From assembly GCA_958298945.1 (NCBI GenBank), contig OY282609.1:45475393-45539392 (forward strand): a stretch of DNA of 64,000 nucleotides, given 5' to 3'. The notes beneath the pieces were generated by a model. It worked only from the letters and a program-made list of their open reading frames with translations, had not been told where the DNA came from and made no database searches. Each line of letters opens with the position of its first letter. Position 1 is the first letter of the stretch. Below, one piece after another: positions 39,361 to 51,559 of this stretch. The stretch is from Atherix ibis. Lineage: Eukaryota > Arthropoda > Insecta > Diptera > Athericidae. The position numbers and the translations under genes were made by a program.

Positions 39361-41622
39361 TGAAGCAGTAAATTTAAGAGGAATATGAAGTAATATATTT
39401 AAGAGGAATATTAAGTAGTATATTTAAGAGGAATATTAAGTATTATATTTAAGAGGAATATGAAGTAGTATAATTAAGAGGAAGATTAAGTAGTATATTT
39501 AAGAGGAATATGAAGTCGTATATTTAAGGGGAATATGAAGTAGTATATTTAAGAGAAATATGAAGTAGTATATTTAAGAGTAATATAAAGTAGTATATTT
39601 AAGAGGAATATGCAGTAGTATATTTAAGGGGAATATGAAGTAGTATATTTAAAAGGAATATGAAGTAGTATATTTAAGAGGAATATGCAGTAGTGTATTT
39701 AAGAGGAAGATGAAGTAGCATATTTAAGAGGAATATGCTGTAGTATATTTTAGAGGAATATGAAGTAGTATATATTTAAGAGAATTATGAAGAAGTATAT
39801 TTAAGAGGAATATGCAGAAGTATATTTAGGAGGAATATTAAGTATTATATTTAAAAGGAATATGCAGTAGTATATTTAAAAGGAATATGAAGTTGTATAT
39901 TTAAGAGAAATATGAAGTAGTATATTAAAGAGGAATATGCAGTTGTATATTTAAGAGGAATATGAAGTAGTATATTTAAGAGGAATATGAAGTAGTATAT
40001 TTAAGAGGAATATACAGTAGTATATTTAAGAGGTATATGAAGTAGTATATTTAAGAGGAATATGAAGTAGTATATTTAAGAGGAATTTGAAGTAGTATAT
40101 TTAAGAGGAATATGAAGTAGTATATATAAGAGAAATATTCAGTAGTATATTTAAGAGGAATATGAAGTAGTATATTTAAGAGTTATATGAAGGAGTATAT
40201 TTAAGAGGAATATGCAGTATTATATTTAGAGAAATATGAAGTAGTATATTTAAGAGGAATATGCAGTAGTATATTTTAGAGGAATATGAAGTAGTATATT
40301 TAAGAGGTATATGAAGTAGTATATTTAAGAGGAATATGAAGTAGTATATTTAAGAGGAATATACAGTAGTATATTTAAGAGGTATATGAAGTAGTATATT
40401 TAAGAGGAATATGAAGTAGTATATTTAAGAGGAATTTGAAGTAGTATATTTAAGAGGAATATGAAGTAGTATATTTAAGAGAAATATTCAGTAGTATATT
40501 TAAGAGGAATATGAAGTAGTATATTTAAGAGTTATATGAAGGAGTATATTTAAGAGGAATATGCAGTATTATATTTAGAGAAATATGAAGTAGTATATTT
40601 AAGAGGAATATGCAGTAGTATATTTTAGAGGAATATGAAGTAGTATATTTAAGAGGAATATGAAGTAGTATATTTAAGAGGAATATGAAGTAGTATATTT
40701 AAGAGGAATATGAAGTAGTATATTTAAGAGGAATATAAAGTAGTATATTTAAGATGAATATGAAGTAGTATATTTAAGAGGAATATGAAGTAATATATTT
40801 AAGTGGAATATGAAGTAGTATATTTGAGAGGAATATGAAGTAATATATTTAAGAGGAATATGCAGTAGTATATTTAAGAGGAATATTAAGTATTTTATTT
40901 AAGAGGAATATGCAGTAGTATATTTAAGAGATATATGAAGTAGTATATTTAAGAGGAATATAAACTAGTATATTTAAGAGTAATATGAAGTAGTATATTT
41001 AATTGGAATATGCAGAAGTATATTTAAGAGGAATATGAAGTAGTATATTTAATTGGAATATGAAGTAGTATATTTAAGAGGAATATGAAGTAGTATATTT
41101 AAGAGGAATATGATGTAGTATAATTAATAGGAATATGAAGTAGTATATTTAAGAGAAATATGCAGTAGTATATTTAAGAGGAACATGAAGTAATATATTT
41201 AGAAGAATATTAAGTAGTATATTTAAGAGGAATATTAAGTATTATATTTAAGAGGAATATGAAGTAGTATATTTAAGCGGAAGATGAAGTAGTATATTTA
41301 AGAGGAATATGAAGTAGTATATTTAAGAGAAATATGAAGTAGTATATTTAAGAGGAATTTGCAGTAGTATATTTAAGAGGAATATGACGAAGTATATTTA
41401 AAAGGAATAGGAAGTAGTATATTTAAGAGGAATATGCAGTAGTGTATTTAAGAGAAAGATGAAGTAGTATATTTAAGAGGAATATGCTGTAGTTTATTTA
41501 AGAGGAATATGCAGTAGTACAATATATTTAAGAGAAATATGAAGTAGTAAATTTAAGAGAAATATGCAGTAGTATATTTAAGAGGAATATGAAGTAGTAT
41601 ATTTAAGAGGAATATTAAGTAT
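39354..41622 (+). repeat. 2,269-bp higher-order repeat, copy 2
   Basis: Direct tandem copy of 37,085-39,353. Near 41,605 this copy continues AAGAGGAATATTAAG, where copy 1 has AAGAGTAATATGAAG before its junction, so the strict match ends close to 41,605. One visible difference is GTATATATAAGAG near 40,125 against GTATATTTAAGAG. Confidence 0.85.
40015..40712 (+). repeat. Pair of 349-bp units
   Basis: ATACAG at 40,015 and 40,364; GTTATATGAAGG at 40,182 and 40,531. It is the last 349-bp pair in the window. Later copies of the marker (45,108, 49,511, 51,438, 62,111, 63,609) are single and read GAAGTAG instead of GAAGGAG. Confidence 0.85.
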
Positions 41623-43255
41623 TATATTTTAGAGGAATATGAAATCGTATATTTAAGTGGCATATGAGATAGTATATTTAAGAGGAATACGAAGTAGTAT
41701 ATTTAAGAGGAATATGAAGTAATATATTTAAGAGGAATATGAAGTATTATATTTAAGAGGAATATGAAGTAGTATATTTAAGAGGAATATTAAGTATAAT
41801 ATTTAAAAGGAATATGCAGTAGTATGTTAAGAGGAATATGAAGTAGTATATTTAAGAGAAATATGAAGTATTATATTTAAGGGGAATATGAAGTAGTATA
41901 TTTAAGAGGAATATGAAGAAGTATATTTAAGAGGAATATGAAGTTGTATATTTAAGAGAAATATGAAGTAGTATATTAAAGAGGAATATGCAGTAGTATA
42001 TTTAAGAGGAATATGAAATAGTATATTTAAGAGGAATATGAAGTAGTATATTTAAGAGGAATATACAGTAGTATATTTAAGAGGAATATGAAGTAGTATA
42101 TTTAAGAGAAATATTCAGTAGTATATTTAAGAGGAATATGAAGTAGTATATTTAAGAGTTATATGAAGTAGTATATTTAAGAGGAATATGCATTATTATA
42201 TTAAGAGAAATATGAAGTAGTATATTTAAGAGGAATATGCAGTAGTATAGTTTAGAGGAATATGAAGTAGTATATTTAAGAGGAATATGAAGTAGTATAT
42301 TTAAGTGGAATATGAAGTAGTATATTTAAGAGGAATATAAGGTAGTATATTTAAGAGGAATATGAAGTAGTATATTTAAGAGGAATATAAGGTAGTTTAT
42401 TTAAGAGGAATATGAAGTAGTATATTTAAGATGAATATGAAGTAGTATATTTAAGAGGAATATGAAGTAGTATATTTAAGTGGAATATGAAGTAGTATAT
42501 TTGAGAGGAATATGAAGTAATATATTTAAGAGGAATATGCAGTAGTATATTTAAGAGGAATATTAAATATTATATTTAAGAGGAATATGCAGTAATATAT
42601 TTAAGAGAAATATGAAGTAGTATATTTAAGAGGAATATGAAGTAGTATATTTAAGAGAAATATGAAGTAGTATATTTAAGAGGAATTTGCAGTAGTATAT
42701 TTAAGAGGAATATGAAGTAATATATTTAATTGGAATATGAAGTTGTATATTTAAGAGGAATATGAAGTAGTATATTTAAGAGGAATATGATGTAGTATAT
42801 GTAAGAGGAATATGAAGTAGTATATTTAAGAGAAATATGCAGTCGTATATTTAAGAGGAATATGAAGTAATATATTTAGAAGAATATTAATTAGTATATT
42901 TAAGAGGAATATTAAGTATTATATTTAAGAGGAATATGAAGTAGTATATTTAAGTGGAATATGAAGTAGTATATTTGAGAGGAATATGAAGTAATATATT
43001 TAAGAGGAATATGCAGTAGTATATTTAAGAGGAATATTAAGTATTATATTTAAGAGGAATATGCAGTAGTATATTTAAGAGATATATGAAGTAGTATATT
43101 TAAGAGGAATATAAAGTAGTATATTTAAGAGTAATATGAAGTAGTATATTTAATTGGAATATGCAGAAGTATATTTAAGAGGAATATGAAGTAGTATATT
43201 TAATTGGAATATGAGGTAGTATATTTAAGAGGAATATGAAGTAGTATATTTAAGA
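41623..43255 (+). repeat. Mosaic satellite segment without one clear higher-order unit
   Basis: Monomers continue in the same phase and orientation. The segment reuses modules from neighbours, for example AATATAAGGTAG near 42,335 and 42,385 (also near 46,563, 46,612 and 55,728), and the four-monomer cassette near 42,480 and 42,950. The part around 42,950 matches 47,278 with 4,327-bp spacing. I could not define a single repeat unit here by reading. Confidence 0.6.
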
Positions 43256-43259
43256 GGAA

Positions 43260-45175
43260 TATGAAGAAATATATTTAGAAGAATATTAAGTAGTATATTT
43301 AAGAGGAATATTAAGTATTATATTTAAGAGGAATATGAAGTAGTATATTTAAGCGGAAGATGAAGTAGTATATTTAAGAGAAATATGAAGTAGTATATTT
43401 AAGAGGAATTTGCAGTAGTATATTTAAGAGGAATATGACGAAGTATATTTAAAAGGAATAGGAAGTAGTATATTTAAGAGGAATATGCAGTAGTGTATTT
43501 AAGAGAAAGATGAAGTAGTATATTTAAGAGGAACATGCTGTAGTATATTTAAGAGGAATATGCAGTAGTACAATATATTTAAGAGAAATATGCAGTAGTA
43601 TATTTAAGAGAAATATGCAGTAGTATATTTAAGAGGAATATGAAGTAGTATATTTAAGAGGAATATTAAGTATTATATTTTAGAGGAATATGAAGTCGTA
43701 TATTTAAGAGGCATATGAAGTAGTATATTTAAGAGGAATACGAAGTAGTATATTTAAGAGGAATATGAAGTAATAAATTTAAGAGGAATATGAAGTATTA
43801 TATTTTAGAGGTATATGAAGTAGTATATTTAAGAGGAATATGCAGTAGTATATTTAAGAGGAATATGAAGTAGTATATTTAATAGGAATATGAACTAGAA
43901 TATTTAAGAGGAATATGACGTAGTATAGTTAAGAGGAATATGAAGTAGTATATTTAAGAGGAATATGAAGTAGTATATTTAAGAGGAATATTAAGTAGTA
44001 TATTTAAGAGGAATATTAAGTATTATATTTAAGAGGAATATGAAGTAGTATATTTAAGAGGAATATTAAGTATAATATTTAAAAGGAATATGTAGAAGTA
44101 TGTTAAGAGGAATGTGAAGTAGTATATTTAAGAGAAATATGAAGTATTATATTTTAAAGGTATATGAAGTAGTATATTTAAGAGGAATATGCAGTAGTAT
44201 ATTTAAGAGGAATATGAAGTAGTATATTTAATAGGAATATGAAGTAGAATATTTAAGAGGAATATGACGTAGTATAGTTAAGAGGAATATGAAGTAGTAT
44301 ATTTAAGAGGAATATGAAGTAGTATATTTAAGAGAAATATGTCGTAGTATATTTAAGAGGAATATGAAGCAGTATATTTAAGAGGAATATGAAGTAATAT
44401 ATTTAAGAGGAATATTAAGTAGTATATTTAAGAGGAATATTAAGTATTATATTTAAGAGGAATATGAAGTAGTATAATTAAGAGGAAGATTAAGTAGTAT
44501 ATTTAAGAGGAATATGAAGTCGTATATTTAGGGGAAAATGAAGTAGTATATTTAAGAGGAATATGAAGTAGTATATTTAAGAGAAATATAAAGTGGTATA
44601 TTTAAGAGGAATATGCAGTAGTATATTTAAGAGGAATATGAAGTAGTATATTTAAAAGGAATATGAAGTAGTATATTTAAGAGGAATATGCAGTAGTGTA
44701 TTTAAGAGGAAGATGAAGTAGCATATTTAAGAGGAATATGCTGTAGTATTTTTAAGAGGAATATGAAGTAGTATATTTAAGAGAAATATGAAGAAGTATA
44801 TTTAAGAGGAATATGCAGAAGTATATTTAAGAGAAATATTAAGTATTATATTTAAAAGGAATATGAAGTAGTATATTTAAAAGGAATATTAAGTTGTATA
44901 TTTAAGAGAAATATGAAGTAGTATAATAAAGAGGAATATGCAGTAGTATATTTAAGAGAAATATGAAGTAGTATATTTAAGAGGAATATGAAGTAGTATA
45001 TTTAAGAGGAATATACAGTAGTATATTTAAGAGGAATATGAAGTAGTATATTTAAGAGAAATATTCAGTAGTATATTTAAGAGGAATATGAAGTAGTATA
45101 TTTAAGAGTTATATGAAGTAGTATATTTAAGAGGAATATGCATTATTATATTTAGAGAAATATGAAGTAGTATAT
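43260..45175 (+). repeat. 1.93-kb higher-order repeat, copy 1
   Basis: It matches 47,650-49,576 with a 4,402-bp offset: lengthened monomer at 43,569 and 47,971, ATGTAGAAG at 44,091 and 48,493. The offset becomes 4,403 after a one-base loss near 44,521 (GTATATTTAGGGG against GTATATTTAAGGGG), as shown by GTTATATG at 45,108 and 49,511. Internally, the variant run GTATATTTTA(G/A)AGGTATATG, AATAGGAATATGAA, AATATGACGTAGTATAG occurs twice. Confidence 0.8.
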
Positions 45176-47649
45176 TTAAGAGGAATATGCAGTAGTATAT
45201 TTTAGAGGAATATGAAGTAGTATATTTAAGAGGAATATGAAGTAATATATTTAAGAGGAATATGAAGTAATATATTTAATTGGAATATGCAGAAGTATAT
45301 TTAAGAGGAATATGAAGTAGTAATTTAAGAGGAATATGATGTAGTATATGTAAGAGGAATATGAAGTAGTATATTTAAGAGAAATATGCTGTAGTATATT
45401 TAAGAGGAATATGAAGTAATATATTTAGAAGAATATTAAGTAGTATATTTAAGAGGAATATTAAGTATTATATTTAAGAGGAATATGAAGTTGTATATTT
45501 AAACGGAAGATGAAGTAGTATATTTAAGAAAAATATGAAGTAGTATATTTAAGAGGAATTTGCAGTAGTATATTTAAGAGGAATATAAAGTAGTATATTT
45601 AAGATGAATATGAAGTAGTATATTTAAGAGGAATATGAAGTAGTATATTTAAGTGGAATATGAAGTAGTATATTTGAGAGGAATATGAAGTAATATATTT
45701 AAGAGGAATATGCAGTAGTATATTTTAGAGGAATATTAAGTATTATATTTAAGAGGAATATGCAGTAGTATATTTAAGAGATATATGAAATAGTATATTT
45801 AAGAGGAATATAAAGTAGTATATTTAAGAGTAATATGAAGTAGTATATTTAATTGGAATATGCAGAAGTATATTTAAGAGGAATATGAAGTAGTATATTT
45901 AATTGGCATATGAAGTACTATATTTAAGAGGAATATGAAGTAGTATATTTAAGAGGAATATGATGTAGTATATTTAAGAGGAATATGAAGTAGTATATTT
46001 AAGAGAAATATGTAGTAGTATATTTAAGAGGAATATGAAGTAATATATTTAGAAGAATATTAAGTAGTATATTTAAGAGGAATATTAAGTATTTTATTTA
46101 AGAGGAATATGAAGTAGTATATTTAAGCGGAAGATGAAGTAGTATATTTAAGGAGAATATGAAGTAGTATATTTAAGAGAAATATGAAGTAGTATAATTA
46201 AGAGGAATATGCAGTAGTATATTTAAGAGGAATATGACGAAGTATATTTAAAAGGAATAGGAAGTAGTATATTTAAGAGGAATATGCAGTAGTGTATTTA
46301 AGAGAAAGATGAAGTAGTATATTGAAGAGGAATATGCTATAGTATATTTAAGAGGAATATGCAGTAGAACAATATATTTAAGAGAAATATGAAGTAGTAT
46401 ATTTAAGAGAAATATGCAGTAGTATATTTAAAAGGAATATGAAGTAGTATATTTAAGAGGAATATTAAGTATTATATTTTAGAGGAATATGAAGTCGTAT
46501 ATTTAAGAGGCATATGAAGTAGTATATTTAAGAGGAATACGAAGTAGTATATTTAAGAGGAATATAAGGTAGTATATTTAAGAGGAATATGAAGTAGTAT
46601 ATTTAAGAGGAATATAAGGTAGTATATTTAAGAGGAATATGAAGTAGTATATTTAAGATGAATATGAAGTAGTATATTTAAGAGGAATATGAAGTAGTAT
46701 ATTTAAGTGGAATATGAAGTAGTATATTTGAGAGGAATATTAAATATTATATTTAAGAGGAATATGCAGTAGTATATTTAAGAGGAATTTGCAGTAGTAT
46801 ATTTAAGAGGAATATGAAGTAATATATTTAAGAGGAATATGCAGTAGTATATTTAAGAGGAATATTAAATATTATATTTAAGAGGAATATGCAGTAGTAT
46901 ATTTAAGAGGAATTTGCAGTAGTATATTTAAGAGGAATATGAAGTAATATATTTAATTGGAATATGAAGTCTTATATTTAAGAGGAATATGAAGTAGTAT
47001 ATTTAAGAGAAATATGCAGTCGTATATTTAAGAGGAATATGAAGTAATATATTTAGAAGAATATTAATTAGTATATTTAAGAGGAATATTAAGTATTATA
47101 TTTAAGAGGAATATGAAGTTGTATATTTAAGCGGAAGATGAAGTAGTATATTTAAGAGAAATATGAAGTAGTATATTTAAGAGGAATTTGCAGTAGTATA
47201 TTTAAGAGGAATATAAAGTAGTATATTTAAGATGAATATGAAGTAGTATATTTAAGAGGGATATGAAGTAGTATATTTAAGTGGAATATGAAGTAGTATA
47301 TTTGAGAGGAATATGAAGTAATATATTTAAGAGGAATATGCAGTAGTATATTTAAGAGGAATATTAAGTATTATATTTAAGAGGAATATGCAGTAGTATA
47401 TTTAAGAGATATATGAAGTAGTATATTTAAGAGGAATATAAAGTAGTATATTTAAGAGTAATATGAAGTAGTATATTTAATTGGAATATGCAGAAGTATA
47501 TTTAAGAGGAATATGAAGTAGTATATTTAATTGGAATATGAGGTAGTATATTTAAGAGGAATATGAAGTAGTATATTTAAGAGGAATATGATGTAGTATA
47601 TTTAAGAGGAATATGAAGTAGTATATTTAAGAGAAATATGTAGTAGTAT
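45176..47649 (+). repeat. Mosaic satellite segment between 1.93-kb units
   Basis: The block contains a one-base-short monomer GTAGTAATTTAAG at 45,321, the four-monomer cassette near 45,650, 46,690 and 47,278, and a lengthened monomer of the GAACAAT type at 46,368. A roughly 120-bp run (ATTAAATATTATAT, ATGCAGTAG, AATTTGCAG, GTAATAT) occurs twice around 46,740-46,930. It resembles the segments at 51,560-52,300 and 53,090-54,200 more than the adjacent 1.93-kb units. Confidence 0.65.
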
Positions 47650-49576
47650 ATTTAAGAGGAATATGAAGTAATATATTTAGAAGAATATTAAGTAGTATAT
47701 TAAAGAGGAATATTAAGTATTATTTTTAAGAGGAATATGAAGTAGTATATTTAAGCGAAAGATGAAGTAGTATATTTAAGAGAAATATGAAGTAGTATAT
47801 TTAAGAGGAATTTGCAGTAGTATATTTAAGAGGAATATGACGAAGTATATTTAAAAGGAATAGGAAGTAGTATATTTAAGAGGAATATGCAGTAGTGTAT
47901 TTAAGAGAAAGATGAAGTAGTATATTTAAGAGGAATATGCTGTAGTATATTTAAGAGGAATATGCAGTAGTACAATATATTTAAGAGAAATATGCAGTAG
48001 TATATTTAAGAGAAATATGCAGTAGTATATTTAAGAGGAATATGAAGTAGTATATTTAAGAGGAATATTAAGTATTATATTTTAGAGGAATATGAAGTCG
48101 TATATTTAAGAGGCATATGAAGTAGTATATTTAAGAGGAATACGAAGTAGTATATTTAAGAGGAATATGAAGTAATAAATTTAAGAGGAATATGAAGTAT
48201 TATATTTTAGAGGTATATGAAGTAGTATATTTAAGAGGAATATGCAGTAGTATATTTAAGAGGAATATGAAGTAGTATATTTAATAGGAATATGAAGTAG
48301 AATATTTAAGAGGAATATGACGTAGTATAGTTAAGAGGAATATGAAGTAGTATATTTAAGAGGAATATGAAGTAGTATATTTAAGAGGAATATTAAGTAG
48401 TATATTTAAGAGGAATATTAAGTATTATATTTAAGAGGAATATGAAGTAGTATATTTAAGAGGAATATTAAGTATAATATTTAAAAGGAATATGTAGAAG
48501 TATGTTAAGAGGAATGTGAAGTAGTATATTTAAGAGAAATATGAAGTATTATATTTTAAAGGTATATGAAGTAGTATATTTAAGAGGAATATGCAGTAGT
48601 ATATTTAAGAGGAATATGAAGTAGTATATTTAATAGGAATATGAAATAGAATATTTAAGAGGAATATGACGTAGTATAGTTAAGAGGAATATGAAGTAGT
48701 ATATTTAAGAGGAATATGAAGTAGTATATTTAAGAGAAATATGTCGTAGTATATTTAAGAGGAATATGAAGCAGTATATTTAAGAGGAATATGAAGTAAT
48801 ATATTTAAGAGGAATATTAAATAGTATATTTAAGAGGAATATTAAGTATTATATTTAAGAGGAATATGAAGTAGTATAATTAAGAGGAAGATTAAGTAGT
48901 ATATTTAAGAGGAATATGAAGTCGTATATTTAAGGGGAATATGAAGTAGTATATTTAAGAGGAATATGAAGTAGTATATTTAAGAGAAATATAAAGTAGT
49001 ATATTTAAGAGGAATATGCAGTAGTATATTTAAGAGGAATATGAAGTAGTATATTTAAAAGGAATATGAAGTAGTATATTTAAGAGGAATATGCAGTAGT
49101 GTATTTAAGAGGAAGATGAAGTAGCATATTTAAGAGGAATATGCTGTAGTATATTTAAGAGGAATATGAAGTAGTATATTTAAGAGAAATATGAAGAAGT
49201 ATATTTAAGAGGAATATGCAGAAGTATATTTAAGAGAAATATTAAGTATTATATTTAAAAGGAATTTGAAGTAGTATATTTAAAAGGAATATGAAGTTGT
49301 ATATTTAAGAGAAATATGAAGTAGTATATTAAAGAGGAATATGCAGTAGTATATTTAAGAGAAATATGAAGTAGTATATTTAAGAGGAATATGAAGTAGT
49401 ATATTTAAGAGGAATATACAGTAGTATATTTAAGAGGAATATGAAGTAGTATATTTAAGAGAAATATTCAGTAGTATATTTAAGAGGAATATGAAGTAGT
49501 ATATTTAAGAGTTATATGAAGTAGTATATTTAAGAGGAATATGCATTATTATATTTAGAGAAATATGAAGTAGTAT
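47650..49576 (+). repeat. 1,927-bp higher-order repeat, tandem copy 2
   Basis: Markers recur exactly 1,927 bp downstream: lengthened monomer at 47,971 and 49,898, ATGTAGAAG at 48,493 and 50,420, GTTATATG at 49,511 and 51,438. Few differences are visible, for example TATATTAAAGAGG near 47,697 against TATATTTAAGAGG, GTATTATTTTTAAG near 47,715 against GTATTATATTTAAG, and GGAATTTGAAG near 49,262 against GGAATATGAAG. Confidence 0.87.
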
Positions 49577-51503
49577 ATTTAAGAGGAATATGAAGTAATA
49601 TATTTAGAAGAATATTAAGTAGTATATTTAAGAGGAATATTAAGTATTATATTTAAGAGGAATATGAAGTAGTATATTTAAGCGAAAGATGAAGTAGTAT
49701 ATTTAAGAGAAATATGAAGTAGTATATTTAAGAGGAATTTGCAGTAGTATATTTAAGAGGAATATGACGAAGTATATTTAAAAGGAATAGGAAGTAGTAT
49801 ATTTAAGAGGAATATGCAGTAGTGTATTTAAGAGAAAGATGAAGTAGTATATTTAAGAGGAATATGCTGTAGTATATTTAAGAGGAATATGCAGTAGTAC
49901 AATATATTTAAGAGAAATATGCAGTAGTATATTTAAGAGAAATATGCAGTAGTATATTTAAGAGGAATATGAAGTAGTATATTTAAGAGGAATATTAAGT
50001 ATTATATTTTAGAGGAATATGAAGTCGTATATTTAAGAGGCATATGAAGTAGTATATTTAAGAGGAATACGAAGTAGTATATTTAAGAGGAATATGAAGT
50101 AATAAATTTAAGAGGAATATGAAGTATTATATTTTAGAGGTATATGAAGTAGTATATTTAAGAGGAATATGCAGTAGTATATTTAAGAGGAATATGAAGT
50201 AGTATATTTAATAGGAATATGAAGTAGAATATTTAAGAGGAATATGACGTAGTATAGTTAAGAGGAATATGAAGTAGTATATTTAAGAGGAATATGAAGT
50301 AGTATATTTAAGAGGAATATTAAGTAGTATATTTAAGAGGAATATTAAGTATTATATTTAAGAGGAATATGAAGTAGTATATTTAAGAGGAATATTAAGT
50401 ATAATATTTAAAAGGAATATGTAGAAGTATGTTAAGAGGAATGTGAAGTAGTATATTTAAGAGAAATATGAAGTATTATATTTTAAAGGTATATGAAGTA
50501 GTATATTTAAGAGGAATATGCAGTAGTATATTTAAGAGGAATATGAAGTAGTATATTTAATAGGAATATGAAATAGAATATTTAAGAGGAATATGACGTA
50601 GTATAGTTAAGAGGAATATGAAGTAGTATATTTAAGAGGAATATGAAGTAGTATATTTAAGAGAAATATGTCGTAGTATATTTAAGAGGAATATGAAGCA
50701 GTATATTTAAGAGGAATATGAAGTAATATATTTAAGAGGAATATTAAGTTGTATATTTAAGAGGAATATTAAGTATTATATTTAAGAGGAATATGAAGTA
50801 GTATAATTAAGAGGAAGATTAAGTAGTATATTTAAGAGGAATATGAAGTCGTATATTTAAGGGGAATATGAAGTAGTATATTTAAGAGGAATATGAAGTA
50901 GTATATTTAAGAGAAATATAAAGTAGTATATTTAAGAGGAATATGCAGTAGTATATTTAAGAGGAATATGAAGTAGTATATTTAAAAGGAATATGAAGTA
51001 GTATATTTAAGAGGAATATGCAGTAGTGTATTTAAGAGGAAGATGAAGTAGCATATTTAAGAGGAATATGCTGTAGTATATTTAAGAGGAATATGAAGTA
51101 GTATATTTAAGAGAAATATGAAGAAGTATATTTAAGAGGAATATGCAGAAGTATATTTAAGAGAAATATTAAGTATTATATTTAAAAGGAATATGAAGTA
51201 GTATATTTAAAAGGAATATGAAGTTGTATATTTAAGAGAAATATGAAGTAGTATATTAAAGAGGAATATGCAGTAGTATATTTAAGAGAAATATGAAGTA
51301 GTATATTTAAGAGGAATATGAAGTAGTATATTTAAGAGGAATATACAGTAGTATATTTAAGAGGAATATGAAGTAGTATATTTAAGAGAAATATTCAGTA
51401 GTATATTTAAGAGGAATATGAAGTAGTATATTTAAGAGTTATATGAAGTAGTATATTTAAGAGGAATATGCATTATTATATTTAGAGAAATATGAAGTAG
51501 TAT
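49577..51503 (+). repeat. 1,927-bp higher-order repeat, tandem copy 3
   Basis: Direct tandem copy of 47,650-49,576. After about 51,503 the sequence goes on with ATGCAGTAGTATATTTTAGAGG, matching what follows copy 1 near 45,185. So copies 2 and 3 are an expanded form of a segment whose flanks resemble those of copy 1. Confidence 0.87.
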
Positions 51504-51559
51504 ATTTAAGAGGAATATGCAGTAGTATATTTTAGAGGAATATGAAGTAGTATATTTAA

